Positions 7,291 to 12,881 of a DNA stretch of 13,033 nt are shown here, piece after piece. The notes under the pieces are model-generated. The model did no database searches, was not told the origin of the DNA, and saw nothing but the letters and a program-made list of their open reading frames with translations. Numbering within the stretch: position 1 is the stretch's first letter; each line of letters begins with the position of its first letter. Origin of the DNA: SLRI01 sp036796215 (lineage in GTDB: Bacteria; Pseudomonadota; Alphaproteobacteria; Geminicoccales; Geminicoccaceae); NCBI GenBank assembly GCA_036796215.1, contig DAIRDJ010000130.1:1-13033 (forward strand), written 5' to 3'. A program made the position numbers and the translations under genes.

Positions 7291-7344
7291 ATGGCCGATA
7301 CGACACCCGAGGGCACCTCGAGGTGCTGCGTGATCGATTCGTGA
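7291..7344 (+). CDS. Possible 17-codon leader ORF upstream of the EF-G-like gene
   Basis: An ATG at 7291 is preceded by GAGGG with 7-nt spacing and opens a 17-codon frame reading MADTTPEGTSRCCVIDS, then TGA. Codons 8-12 overlap a perfect 14-bp palindrome (7313-7326). It ends 118 nt before the downstream start. The peptide matches nothing I recognise. A short ORF with a good ribosome site could be chance in GC-rich DNA, or a translated leader controlling the next gene. Confidence 0.25.
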   Translation: MADTTPEGTSRCCVIDS

Positions 7345-7462
7345 TTTCGGTTGCCTTCGACCGACACGACGGCAAACTGTACGGCCTACCGGCAGACCCG
7401 ACCGCCGCGCGATCGGGTCGAGCGAACGAGCATTGCCGGAGGCGAATCAACTGGGGGCCGAC

Positions 7463-9490
7463 ATGGGCGCTGTGCAACAGATCAGGAATGTCGCTTTGGT
7501 GGGGCCGGGCGGCACCGGCAAGACGACCTTGCTGGAAAGCCTGCTCTTCGTGACCGGGGCGATCCACCGCAAGGGCAAGACCACCGACGGCAATACCGTG
7601 GGCGATGCCTCGGCCGAGGCCCGCGCCCGGCAGATGTCGACCGAGATCTCGGCTGCGTCCTTCAGCCACGCGGACCACCGCTTCACCGTCCTCGATTGTC
7701 CGGGCTCGGTCGAATTCGCCGCCGAGGCCAGGGCCGCCCTCCTGGGCGCCGATCTCGCCGTGGTCGTGGTCGAACCCGTGATCGAGCGGATGACCTCCGT
7801 GGCACCGTTGCTGCAATATCTCGACGATGCCAATCTGCCGCACGTCATCTTCATCAACAAGATGGACCGCTCCGAGGTCAGCTACCGCGACCTGCTCGAT
7901 GCCATCCGCCGGGTCAGCACTCGGCCCGTCGTGCCGCATCAGTACGCCATCGGCCGCGGCGAGGACCTCGTCGGCTACATCGACCTCGTCACCGAAGAGG
8001 CCTACGCCTATCACGAGGGTGCCCCCTCCGACCGCATCGACCTGCCCGCCGACTACCTGGAGCGCGAGCAGACGGCGCGCAACGAAATGCTCGAGACCCT
8101 GGCCGATTTCGACGACGACCTGATGGAGAAGCTGCTCGAGGACCAGGCGCCCAGCACCGACGAGATCCTCAAGGACCTGCAGAAGACCCTCAAGGCCGAC
8201 CAGGTGGTGCCCGTCTTCATGGGTGTCGCCGAGAAGGACATGGGCGTGCGCCGCTTCCTTGAGGCCCTCGAGCGCGAAGCCCCCGACCCCGCCACCCGTG
8301 CGGAGGCACTGGGCATCGACGAGACCGGCCCGACCACCGTCCAGATCCTCAAGAACTACCACCAGCCGCACGCCGGCAAGCTCTCCCTCGCCCGCGTCTG
8401 GGCCGGCGCCGTCAAGGACGGCATGCAGCTCGGCGGCATGCGCGTCGGCGGCGTCTACCGGCTCACCGGCGCCGCCCAGGAAAGCCTGGGCGAGGCCCGG
8501 GCCGGCGAGATCGTGGCCCTCGCCCGGATGGAGGACGCCAAGCCCGGCGCCGTCTTGACCAACGGCGCCACCCAAACGGACGCGGCCCTGCCCACGCTGG
8601 ACACCGGCCAGCCGATGTTCGCCTTCGCGGTCCAAGCCGCCAACCGCAACGACGAGGTCAAGCTCTCCGCCTCCTTCCAGAAGCTCTGCGACGAGGACCC
8701 GTCACTGGCGCTCGAGAGCGACCCCGACAACCACCAGACCCTCCTCTGGGGCCAGGGCGAGATCCACCTGAAAGTGGCCCTCGACCGCCTCAAGAACAAA
8801 TACCACGTCGAGGTCACCCCTCACACGCCCAGGACCGGCTACAAGGAAACGATCAAGAAAGGCACATCCGCCCACGGCCGCCACAAGAAGCAATCCGGCG
8901 GCCACGGCCAGTTCGGCGACGTCAAGATCGAGATCCGACCGCTGCAGAGAGGCGAGGGCTTCGCCTTCGACAACAAGATCGTCGGTGGTGCGGTCCCCAA
9001 GCAGTACATCCCCGCGGTCGAAGCCGGCGCCCGCGAATACATGGCCAAGGGCCCCCTGGGCTTCCCCGTCGTCGACGTCGGCGTCACCCTGACCGACGGC
9101 CAGTTCCACACCGTCGACAGCAACGAGCTCAGCTTCAAGATGGCAACGGCCCTGGCGCTGAAGGAAGGCCTGCCCAACTGCAACCCCGTCCTGCTCGAGC
9201 CCATCCTCGCCGTCACCATCTCCATCCCGACGGACGCCACCGCCAAGGCCCTCCAGCACGTCAGCCAAAAACGCGGCCAGATCCTCGGCTACGAAGCCAA
9301 GATCGGCTGGCCCGGCTGGGACGAGATCAAAGCCCACCTCCCGCAAAACGAAACCCACGACCTCATCGTCTCGCTGCGCTCCATGAGCCAAGGCACCGGC
9401 TTTTTCACCTGGACCTACGACCACCTCCAGGAAGTCCCCCCGAAACTGGCGGAAACCCTCGCAGCCCAGGCGCGCGAAGAAGCGGCCTGA
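7463..9490 (+). CDS. fusA2: Elongation factor G-like translational GTPase (EF-G2/FusA2-type paralogue)
   Basis: A 675-aa protein with the full five-domain EF-G architecture: GTPase domain (about 1-260), domain II (about 290-375), domain III (about 385-460), domain IV (about 465-580) and domain V to the end. The P-loop is GPGGTGKTT (14-22) and G4 is NKMD (132-135). G3 reads DCPGS (78-82) where canonical EF-G has DTPGH, so the catalytic His is Ser. Switch I has no RGIT block. Domain IV keeps GGHGQFGDV, and domain V keeps an LRSMSQGTGFF version of the canonical RSLTQGRG motif. These traits fit the EF-G2-type paralogues, some of which (mycobacterial EF-G2) are reported to lack GTPase activity. 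The ATG at 7463 follows TGGGGG by 6 nt; a TTG at 7433 is possible but less likely. No ribosomal protein, EF-Tu or canonical fusA operon surrounds it, so it is not the housekeeping EF-G. Confidence 0.85.
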   Translation: MGAVQQIRNVALVGPGGTGKTTLLESLLFVTGAIHRKGKTTDGNTVGDASAEARARQMSTEISAASFSHADHRFTVLDCPGSVEFAAEARAALLGADLAVVVVEPVIERMTSVAPLLQYLDDANLPHVIFINKMDRSEVSYRDLLDAIRRVSTRPVVPHQYAIGRGEDLVGYIDLVTEEAYAYHEGAPSDRIDLPADYLEREQTARNEMLETLADFDDDLMEKLLEDQAPSTDEILKDLQKTLKADQVVPVFMGVAEKDMGVRRFLEALEREAPDPATRAEALGIDETGPTTVQILKNYHQPHAGKLSLARVWAGAVKDGMQLGGMRVGGVYRLTGAAQESLGEARAGEIVALARMEDAKPGAVLTNGATQTDAALPTLDTGQPMFAFAVQAANRNDEVKLSASFQKLCDEDPSLALESDPDNHQTLLWGQGEIHLKVALDRLKNKYHVEVTPHTPRTGYKETIKKGTSAHGRHKKQSGGHGQFGDVKIEIRPLQRGEGFAFDNKIVGGAVPKQYIPAVEAGAREYMAKGPLGFPVVDVGVTLTDGQFHTVDSNELSFKMATALALKEGLPNCNPVLLEPILAVTISIPTDATAKALQHVSQKRGQILGYEAKIGWPGWDEIKAHLPQNETHDLIVSLRSMSQGTGFFTWTYDHLQEVPPKLAETLAAQAREEAA

Positions 9491-9498
9491 CGGCCGCT

Positions 9499-9530
9499 GG
9501 GGAAGAACGCAGGGAGGCTCGCCTCCCTGC
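9499..9530. terminator. Hairpin downstream of the EF-G-like gene (hairpin element copy 1)
   Basis: GCAGGGAGG (9509-9517) pairs perfectly with CCTCCCTGC (9522-9530) around CTCG. It starts 18 nt after the stop codon and is preceded by GGGGAAGAAC. A short T-run follows only at 9543-9547. It is a plausible terminator and resembles hairpins at 10802, 12125 and 12882. Confidence 0.6.
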
Positions 9531-9545
9531 ACCCACCGTTACTTT

Positions 9546-9574
9546 TTGACAAATGACATTTGTCATGCTACAGG
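9546..9574 (+). promoter_or_regulatory. higBA promoter with extended -10 element
   Basis: TTGACA (9546-9551), a 17-nt spacer, then TACAGG (9569-9574) preceded by TG one base upstream, the arrangement of an extended -10 promoter. The predicted transcript start falls within a base or two of the HigB ATG at 9582, so the message may be leaderless or nearly so. Confidence 0.6.
9547..9565. promoter_or_regulatory. 19-bp perfect palindrome, probable HigA operator
   Basis: TGACAAATG and CATTTGTCA are exact inverted arms around a single A. The palindrome overlaps the -35 box and fills most of the spacer, so a bound dimer would block RNA polymerase. HigA antitoxins are known to repress their own promoter by binding palindromes; assigning this one to HigA is inference. 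Confidence 0.65.
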
Positions 9575-9581
9575 TCGCTCG

Positions 9582-9860
9582 ATGATCGGGAGCTTCAGGG
9601 ATCGACGGTTGAAGCGCTTCTTCGAGCGGCGCGACCGTAGCAAGTTGCCACCGGATATGGCCGACAAGATCGAGAACGTGCTCGGCGTCCTGAACGCAGC
9701 GCTCACCATCGAGGACGTCGACTTGCCGGGCTACCGCCTGCACCCGCTCAAGGGCGACCTCGCCGGCCTCTGGAGCGTCACGATCCGCGCCAACTGGCGC
9801 ATCGTCTTCCGCTTCGAGAACGGCACGGCCCTCGACGTGGAACTGATCGACTACCACTAG
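9582..9860 (+). CDS. higB: Type II toxin, HigB (RelE/ParE superfamily) mRNA interferase
   Basis: A 92-aa HigB-type toxin, expected to cleave mRNA on the ribosome when free of antitoxin. Family features are the start MIGSFRDRRLKRFFE (1-15), the PLKGDLAGLWSVTIRANWRIVFRF core (55-78) and the terminal DVELIDYH (85-92), close to the usual DVEIVDYH. The ATG at 9582 is chosen because family members begin with MI.SF. The frame is open to an upstream ATG at 9546, but that would lie in the operator. Toxin precedes antitoxin, as is normal for higBA. There is no strong Shine-Dalgarno, only AGG 7 nt away, consistent with weak or leaderless translation. The gap to higA is 11 nt. All conserved positions look intact. 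Confidence 0.93.
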   Translation: MIGSFRDRRLKRFFERRDRSKLPPDMADKIENVLGVLNAALTIEDVDLPGYRLHPLKGDLAGLWSVTIRANWRIVFRFENGTALDVELIDYH

Positions 9861-9871
9861 GAACGACCATC

Positions 9872-10204
9872 ATGACCGAGCAAAGCCTCCCCGTCGAAGG
9901 CCCCATGCACAGCCCGCCCCACCCCGGCCGCATCGTCCGTCAGGACTGCATCGAGCCCCTCGGCCTGACCATCGGCGAAGCCGCCGAGGCCCTCGGCGTC
10001 ACCCGCCAAACCCTCGACCGCCTCGTCAACGAACGCGGCGGCATCTCTCCCGAAATGGCCCTCCGCCTCGCCAAAGCCTTCGGCAGCACCCCCGAAATGT
10101 GGATGCGCCTGCAATCCGCATTCGACTTGGCCGAGGCCCGCAAGCGCACCGCCGAAGAGCTTGCTGCCGTTCGCCGAGTCGAGAGGGTGGAGGAGCCAGC
10201 TTAG
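9872..10204 (+). CDS. higA: Type II antitoxin, HigA family (HTH/XRE fold)
   Basis: A 110-aa antitoxin and repressor. HPGRIVRQDCIEPLGLTIGEAAEALGV (17-43) is the standard HigA opening. The helix-turn-helix runs through LTIGEAAEALGVTRQTLDRLVNE (32-54) and is followed by the conserved ISPEMALRLAKAFGSTPEMWMRLQSAFDLAEA (58-89). The C-terminal tail is charged (RKRTAEELAAVRRVERVEE). The ATG at 9872 follows an AGGA. An in-frame ATG at 9905 is also possible, giving a protein that starts just before HPG. It should bind HigB and the palindrome at 9547-9565. The next gene starts 7 nt after its stop, so all three are likely cotranscribed. Confidence 0.93.
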   Translation: MTEQSLPVEGPMHSPPHPGRIVRQDCIEPLGLTIGEAAEALGVTRQTLDRLVNERGGISPEMALRLAKAFGSTPEMWMRLQSAFDLAEARKRTAEELAAVRRVERVEEPA

Positions 10205-10211
10205 GCCAATC

Positions 10212-10445
10212 ATGACGGAACGGCGCAAGGCCCAGGACGACGACATGCCCGCCGAGATCGATTTCTCCAAGGGCACCCGCGGCAAGTTCGCAAAGCCGGG
10301 CACCATAATGAAGCTGCCCGTTTATCTCGACCCGGAGGTGGAAGCCTATCTCGCACCGCGCGCTGCGGTCCGCGGCGTCGACGTCGACCAAGTGGTCAAC
10401 GAGCTACTCAAGAAGAGCATCGAGCTCGTCGAGGCGGCGAGGTAG
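10212..10445 (+). CDS. Small ribbon-helix-helix-like protein, third gene of the higBA operon
   Basis: A 77-aa protein beginning 7 nt after the higA stop, with TAGG upstream of the ATG. The N-terminal half contains EIDFSKGTRGKFAKPG (13-28), a DFSKGxRGKF motif found in many small proteins encoded beside toxins. The C-terminal half (MKLPVYLDPEVEAYLAPRAAVRGVDVDQVVNELLKKSIELVE) reads as a beta strand followed by two helices with the LVNELLKK-type second helix of ribbon-helix-helix proteins. I infer a DNA-binding antitoxin-like protein. No toxin partner other than HigB is nearby. It may be an orphan antitoxin, a second regulator of higBA, or a passenger. Confidence 0.65.
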   Translation: MTERRKAQDDDMPAEIDFSKGTRGKFAKPGTIMKLPVYLDPEVEAYLAPRAAVRGVDVDQVVNELLKKSIELVEAAR

Positions 10446-10642
10446 GTTGCAGCGGAGATGTTGCAAGATGCCGTATTTGACCGCAAAGCACCATTTCGGC
10501 TGCAGAATCAAGGTCGCTAGTGAAGCAACAAACAGCCAATGTAGTCAAGCAAATTCAAATTCGAACATTATATCATCGTAACTTGAAAAAAGCAGCATCG
10601 TTGAATCTCCTTGTTTTGGATGATCGGCATTCGTTACCGTCG

Positions 10643-10668
10643 GAATTCGCCCCATAGGGTGGGAATTC
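10643..10668. repeat. Imperfect 26-bp inverted repeat with GAATTC ends
   Basis: The arms start and end with GAATTC and enclose a C-rich and G-rich half (CGCCCC / GGGTGGG). By my count 20 of 26 positions agree with the reverse complement. Function is unknown; it could be a binding site or a chance symmetry. Confidence 0.3.
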
Positions 10669-10780
10669 GGGTCCACGAGACTCATTTAACCTCACGCCGC
10701 GAAATTCGTCGACGCCGGACACGTCCCTTCTTATCCATCCCCACCCGATCGCGCACCGCCGTCCATCACTTCCACCCCCC

Positions 10781-10824
10781 AAAAGGAACGGAGGGGCCGA
10801 TGGGGAGGCGTGCCTCCCCGTCCT
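10781..10824. repeat. Hairpin element copy 2
   Basis: GGGGAGGC (10802-10809) and GCCTCCCC (10812-10819) form a perfect stem, preceded by AAAAGGAACGGAGGGGCCGA and followed by GTCCTTTTCC. The upstream part closely matches the sequence before the hairpin at 12125. No gene ends just upstream on the plus strand, so a simple terminator role is less obvious here. Confidence 0.6.
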
Positions 10825-10862
10825 TTTCCTTGCCTGCCTTCGAGACCGAGCCTGCGGGTCGA

Positions 10863-11020
10863 TCAGGCGGGCTCGGTCCGGGTAGGGTCGTAGCGGCGCA
10901 CGTCGATCTCATGGGCTCGCTGGCGCATGGTGTGGGCGTCGTGCCAGGCTTGCATGCGCAGCAGCATGTCCATGTCGACGCCGAACGCTTTCTCAATCCG
11001 GAGCGCCATCTCAGGCGCGG
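10863..11020 (-). pseudogene. C-terminal remnant of a second HigA antitoxin
   Basis: Read on the minus strand, the frame ending in TGA at 10865-10863 encodes APEMALRIEKAFGVDMD, then MLLRMQAWHDAHTMRQRAHE and IDVRRYDPTRTEPA. This is the second half of a HigA antitoxin: the PEMALRIEKAFG helix, the LLRMQAWHDAH segment and the IDV(R/K)RY tail. The N-terminal half with the helix-turn-helix is missing; homology stops at about 11020, exactly where a 21-bp palindrome begins. An ATG at 11009-11007 could still give 48 residues, but without a DNA-binding domain or an adjacent toxin. It is a different HigA subtype from the intact one at 9872 and points the other way, so it is not a duplicated copy of it. 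Confidence 0.75.
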
Positions 11021-11041
11021 AAAAGGTGTCTGACACCTTTT
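11021..11041. repeat. 21-bp perfect palindrome, REP-like repeat motif
   Basis: AAAAGGTGTC and GACACCTTTT are exact inverted arms around one T. As RNA it would form a 9-bp stem with a CTG loop and a T-tract after it on both strands. I recall closely similar GGTGTC/GACACC palindromes recurring in intergenic DNA of diverse bacteria. It sits at the break point of the HigA remnant. Confidence 0.7.
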
Positions 11042-11117
11042 TGCGCGAGGTGGCTTCTGGGCCTTTGCCGGCCAGACGGCTATAGAGGCGGCACCATCAG
11101 CCATTGGGTTCCTGCCC

Positions 11118-11852
11118 GTGGGTCAGCTTCGGGAATGGGTCGAGCATGTCGGCGCCGGCGGGGCGCCGATCGCCTGCCAGATCATCGAGCCGCTGCTGCC
11201 GGTCGTCGGCGTGGCGTTGCTCGTGCACGGCCGCGACGGTGCTGGCACGTCGGCCCACATGGTGCCGATCGCCGATGCCTATGTCGGGCGCGGCTGGCGG
11301 GTGGTGGCACCCGATCTGCCCTTCTCGCGGGCGACGCCGGGTTCCGGCCCACCCGAGGACTTCACCATGCAGCGCCACGTCGAGGATGCGCGCCAGGTGC
11401 TCGCCTGGGTGCTTGGCGAGATGCCGGTGGCGCGCCGGCTGGCGCTCGCCGGGCACAGCATGGGTGCCTACGCGATCGCCCGGCTGGCGGCGGAGAGTGT
11501 TGCGGCCGAGCATCTGCTCGCGGTCTCGCCGGTCGTCTCCGGCACCGCACTGCTCGAGGCCCGGCGTGTCATGGGGCCGGCGGCGGTCGAGGCGCTCGAG
11601 CGCGACGCACCCGGGCTGCGGGCGGAGATGACGGCGCACGACGCGGTGCCGGCGCTGCGGCGGCTCACCGCACCGGTGGCGGTGGTCACCGGCCGCGAGG
11701 ACGGGATCACGCCGCTGGCCGCCGCCCGCGCCTATTTCGCGGCAGCACCGGCAGCCGCCTTCTATTCGGCGCTGCCGGGCCAGCACCACTGTCCGGCAGG
11801 CCCGCTCTACACGACCGCCCTCGCAGCCGCCCTCGACGCCCTCGATGCCTAG
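11118..11852 (+). CDS. Alpha/beta hydrolase
   Basis: A 244-aa hydrolase of the alpha/beta fold. The oxyanion-hole region is LLVHGRDGAG (34-43), the nucleophile elbow AGHSMGAYA (111-119) with Ser114, the acid Asp195 in VVTGREDGITP, and the base His223 or His224 in LPGQHHCP. The catalytic set is complete, so an active serine hydrolase is expected; esterase, lipase or another activity cannot be distinguished. The start is GTG at 11118 with no clear ribosome site, and the region before the first strand is short, so the true start is uncertain or the 5' end was altered when neighbouring DNA was rearranged. It stands alone between remnants of toxin-antitoxin and transposase genes. Codon use is GC-rich like the chromosome. 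Confidence 0.8.
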   Translation: MGQLREWVEHVGAGGAPIACQIIEPLLPVVGVALLVHGRDGAGTSAHMVPIADAYVGRGWRVVAPDLPFSRATPGSGPPEDFTMQRHVEDARQVLAWVLGEMPVARRLALAGHSMGAYAIARLAAESVAAEHLLAVSPVVSGTALLEARRVMGPAAVEALERDAPGLRAEMTAHDAVPALRRLTAPVAVVTGREDGITPLAAARAYFAAAPAAAFYSALPGQHHCPAGPLYTTALAAALDALDA

Positions 11853-11865
11853 GTGTTCAATCCCG

Positions 11866-11952
11866 TCATGTGCTGGCCGCCGGCCATGGTTTGCCGTCGC
11901 GGAGCATGGCGTCGAGGATGGCGAGGAGCTTGCGCATGGCGGCGGTCAGCGG
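11866..11952 (-). pseudogene. C-terminal fragment of an IS110-type transposase
   Basis: The minus strand reads LTAAMRKLLAILDAMLRDGK then PWPAAST and a stop at 11868-11866. The (A)MRKLL-IL-A-LRD--PW ending is typical of IS110-family transposases. Only about 28 residues remain; everything upstream has been replaced by DNA of a different origin beginning around 11953-11980. Family is assigned from the tail motif alone. Confidence 0.6.
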
Positions 11953-11979
11953 CGACGCGGCGTTCAAGGCGAGGCGCGC

Positions 11980-12099
11980 CCGGGGCAGGTCGGGACCGTG
12001 CTGGAGCGCATGGACGAGACGACCGTGCTGGTCGAATTCGCGGAAGACGAGAGCGTCGCCTGCGCCATCACACCCAGCCCCGATGCCCGCCTGACCTGA
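11980..12099 (+). pseudogene. C-terminal fragment of a DUF4926-like protein
   Basis: The plus strand encodes PGQVGTVLERMDETTVLVEF and then AEDESVACAITPSPDARLT before TGA. The GQVGTVxE...xxVEF pattern matches the small DUF4926 family. The N-terminal half (normally the 'lxxDlp..gl' part) is absent; the open frame upstream runs antisense through the IS110 tail. It is most likely a scar at a recombination junction. Confidence 0.5.
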
Positions 12100-12108
12100 A
12101 CCATCCCG

Positions 12109-12150
12109 AAGGAACGGATGGGTCCACGGGGAGGCGCTGCCCTCCCGTGA
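12109..12150. repeat. Hairpin element copy 3
   Basis: CACGGGGAGGC (12125-12135) faces GCCCTCCCGTG (12139-12149), a stem with two adjacent mismatches. The flank GAAGGAACGGATGGGTCCA matches the flank of the hairpin at 10802 (AAGGAACGGA-GGG-C-A), showing that the two are copies of one element rather than independent terminators. Confidence 0.6.
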
Positions 12151-12153
12151 TTC

Positions 12154-12169
12154 GTGAGCGTCCGGCCGG
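12154..12169. repeat. Possible IS66 terminal inverted repeat end
   Basis: GTGAGCGTCCGGCCGG lies just outside the 3' end of the IS66 transposase remnant. IS66-family ends commonly begin GTAAGCG, so this is a one-mismatch match over seven bases at the expected place. The other end is not found, which fits the internal loss. Confidence 0.35.
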
Positions 12170-12460
12170 CTACGCGGCCTTTTGGGTTGACCCGGTGACG
12201 GCTTGGCTCGCGGCCCAGCTCCAGGGCAGCAGCTCGTCGATCCTGTTGATCTTGTGCTTGGCGATGCGGGCGAGGATGTCGGTGAGCCAGGCCTGGGGAT
12301 CGGTGCCGTTGAGCTTGGCGGTCTCGATCAGGGTGTCGGCGATGGCGGCCGCCTTCTCGATGACACAAAGGCCGGCGATGCGTCTGATCGCTTCCTCGGC
12401 GATCGGCGAGGCCTGGCTCTGGACGATGTCGACGAACCTGCGGCGGATGTGGGCGAGGCA
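12170..12460 (-). pseudogene. IS66-family transposase (TnpC) remnant with internal deletion
   Basis: The minus strand encodes CLAHIRRRFVDIVQSQASPI and AEEAIRRIAGLCVIEK. It then continues in frame with AAAIADTLIETAKLNGTDPQ, AWLTDILARIAKHKINRIDE and LLPWSWAASQAVTGSTQKAA before TAG at 12172-12170. The first block is the C-W-AH-RR-F region and the second the IETAKLNG...RIDELLPW C-terminus of IS66 TnpC. In intact proteins roughly 100-120 residues separate them, including the DNNxxER-type segment with the catalytic Glu. Here they are joined near 12352-12353. The N-terminus, including upstream catalytic Asp residues, is also gone beyond 12460, where an unrelated plus-strand frame begins. It cannot be an active transposase. 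Confidence 0.8.
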
Positions 12461-12461
12461 T

Positions 12462-12858
12462 CGCCACCGGCAAACCCACCCACATCTTCGACCTCGCCCG
12501 CGGCCGCCACAGCAATCGCCCGATACGCCCAAAAGACGGCAGCATCCGCAAACGCAACATCCCCGAACGCCTCGCCGACTTCCGCCTCCAGGCCATCATG
12601 TACCAACTCGGCATGCTGGCCCTCCCCACCCGCCTCACCCGCGACGTCCGCATCATCCACGACACCCAGGTCAAAGCCGGCCGCGCCACCTGGCTCGGCC
12701 ACGAACCCGAGCACCGACCGAAAACCCCACCCCCCCTGACCGACCTAGCCAACGCCAAAAAAGCCGTCGAAGCCCTCTTCAGCGACCAACCCCCACCAAG
12801 GCCAGAACCACCGCAGAGCAAATGGCCGGAAATCGTCCAGCGGGTTTTTCAGGGGTAG
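12462..12858 (+). pseudogene. 5'-truncated unknown coding sequence
   Basis: From the edge of the IS66 remnant a plus-strand frame with strong C-ending codons runs to TAG at 12858. It reads from ATGKPTHIFDLARGR through PERLADFRLQAIMYQLGMLA, RDVRIIHDTQVKAGRATWLG, DLANAKKAVEALFSDQ and ends PEIVQRVFQG. The codon pattern says it was a real gene. No start lies at the left boundary, so the 5' end appears to have been lost at the IS66 junction. An internal ATG at 12598 would give 86 residues and could be used. I do not recognise the family. The Pro/Lys-rich linker (12715-12735 and 12790-12825) and an amphipathic end suggest a soluble protein; no membrane helix or signal is seen. Confidence 0.5.
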
Positions 12859-12881
12859 GACGAAAAGAAAGGAAGGAAGAT

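Larger units (their letters stand above)
7116..7462. other. 347-bp divergent intergenic region between the anti-sigma and EF-G2 genes
   Basis: The left third holds the candidate promoter for the anti-sigma gene. The right part holds a 17-codon ORF with a strong ribosome site (7291-7344) and a 14-bp perfect palindrome inside it. I could not identify a convincing sigma70 promoter for the EF-G-like gene, and no RNA gene or known riboswitch is recognisable. Confidence 0.5.
10446..10862. other. 417-bp gene-free stretch with an AT-rich core
   Basis: No coding pattern is convincing on either strand. The segment from about 10500 to 10620 is clearly AT-richer than its surroundings and contains a perfect TATAAT on the minus strand (10572-10567) without a good -35 box. 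To the right are an imperfect inverted repeat bounded by GAATTC (10643-10668) and a hairpin element (10781-10830). It probably marks inserted or decayed DNA. Confidence 0.5.

Noticed and set aside
7244..8635. A 463-codon minus-strand open frame over the EF-G-like gene
   Set aside because: It mirrors the EF-G codons, is rich in Gly/Asp/Val/Leu typical of antisense GC-rich frames, and has no recognisable domain or ribosome site.
9553..9585. A 10-codon ORF whose stop overlaps the HigB start (ATGA)
   Set aside because: It lies inside the operator and promoter and would be upstream of the predicted transcript start, so it is unlikely to be translated.
10766..11104. A 112-codon minus-strand frame over the HigA remnant
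   Set aside because: The HigA homology is in a different frame of the same strand; this frame gives Arg/Pro/Ser-rich sequence without motifs.
12203..12739. A 178-codon plus-strand frame across the IS66 relic and the truncated gene
   Set aside because: It runs antisense to the IS66 coding frame and then in the wrong frame of the truncated gene; its composition (Ala/Pro/Ser-rich) fits a shadow.
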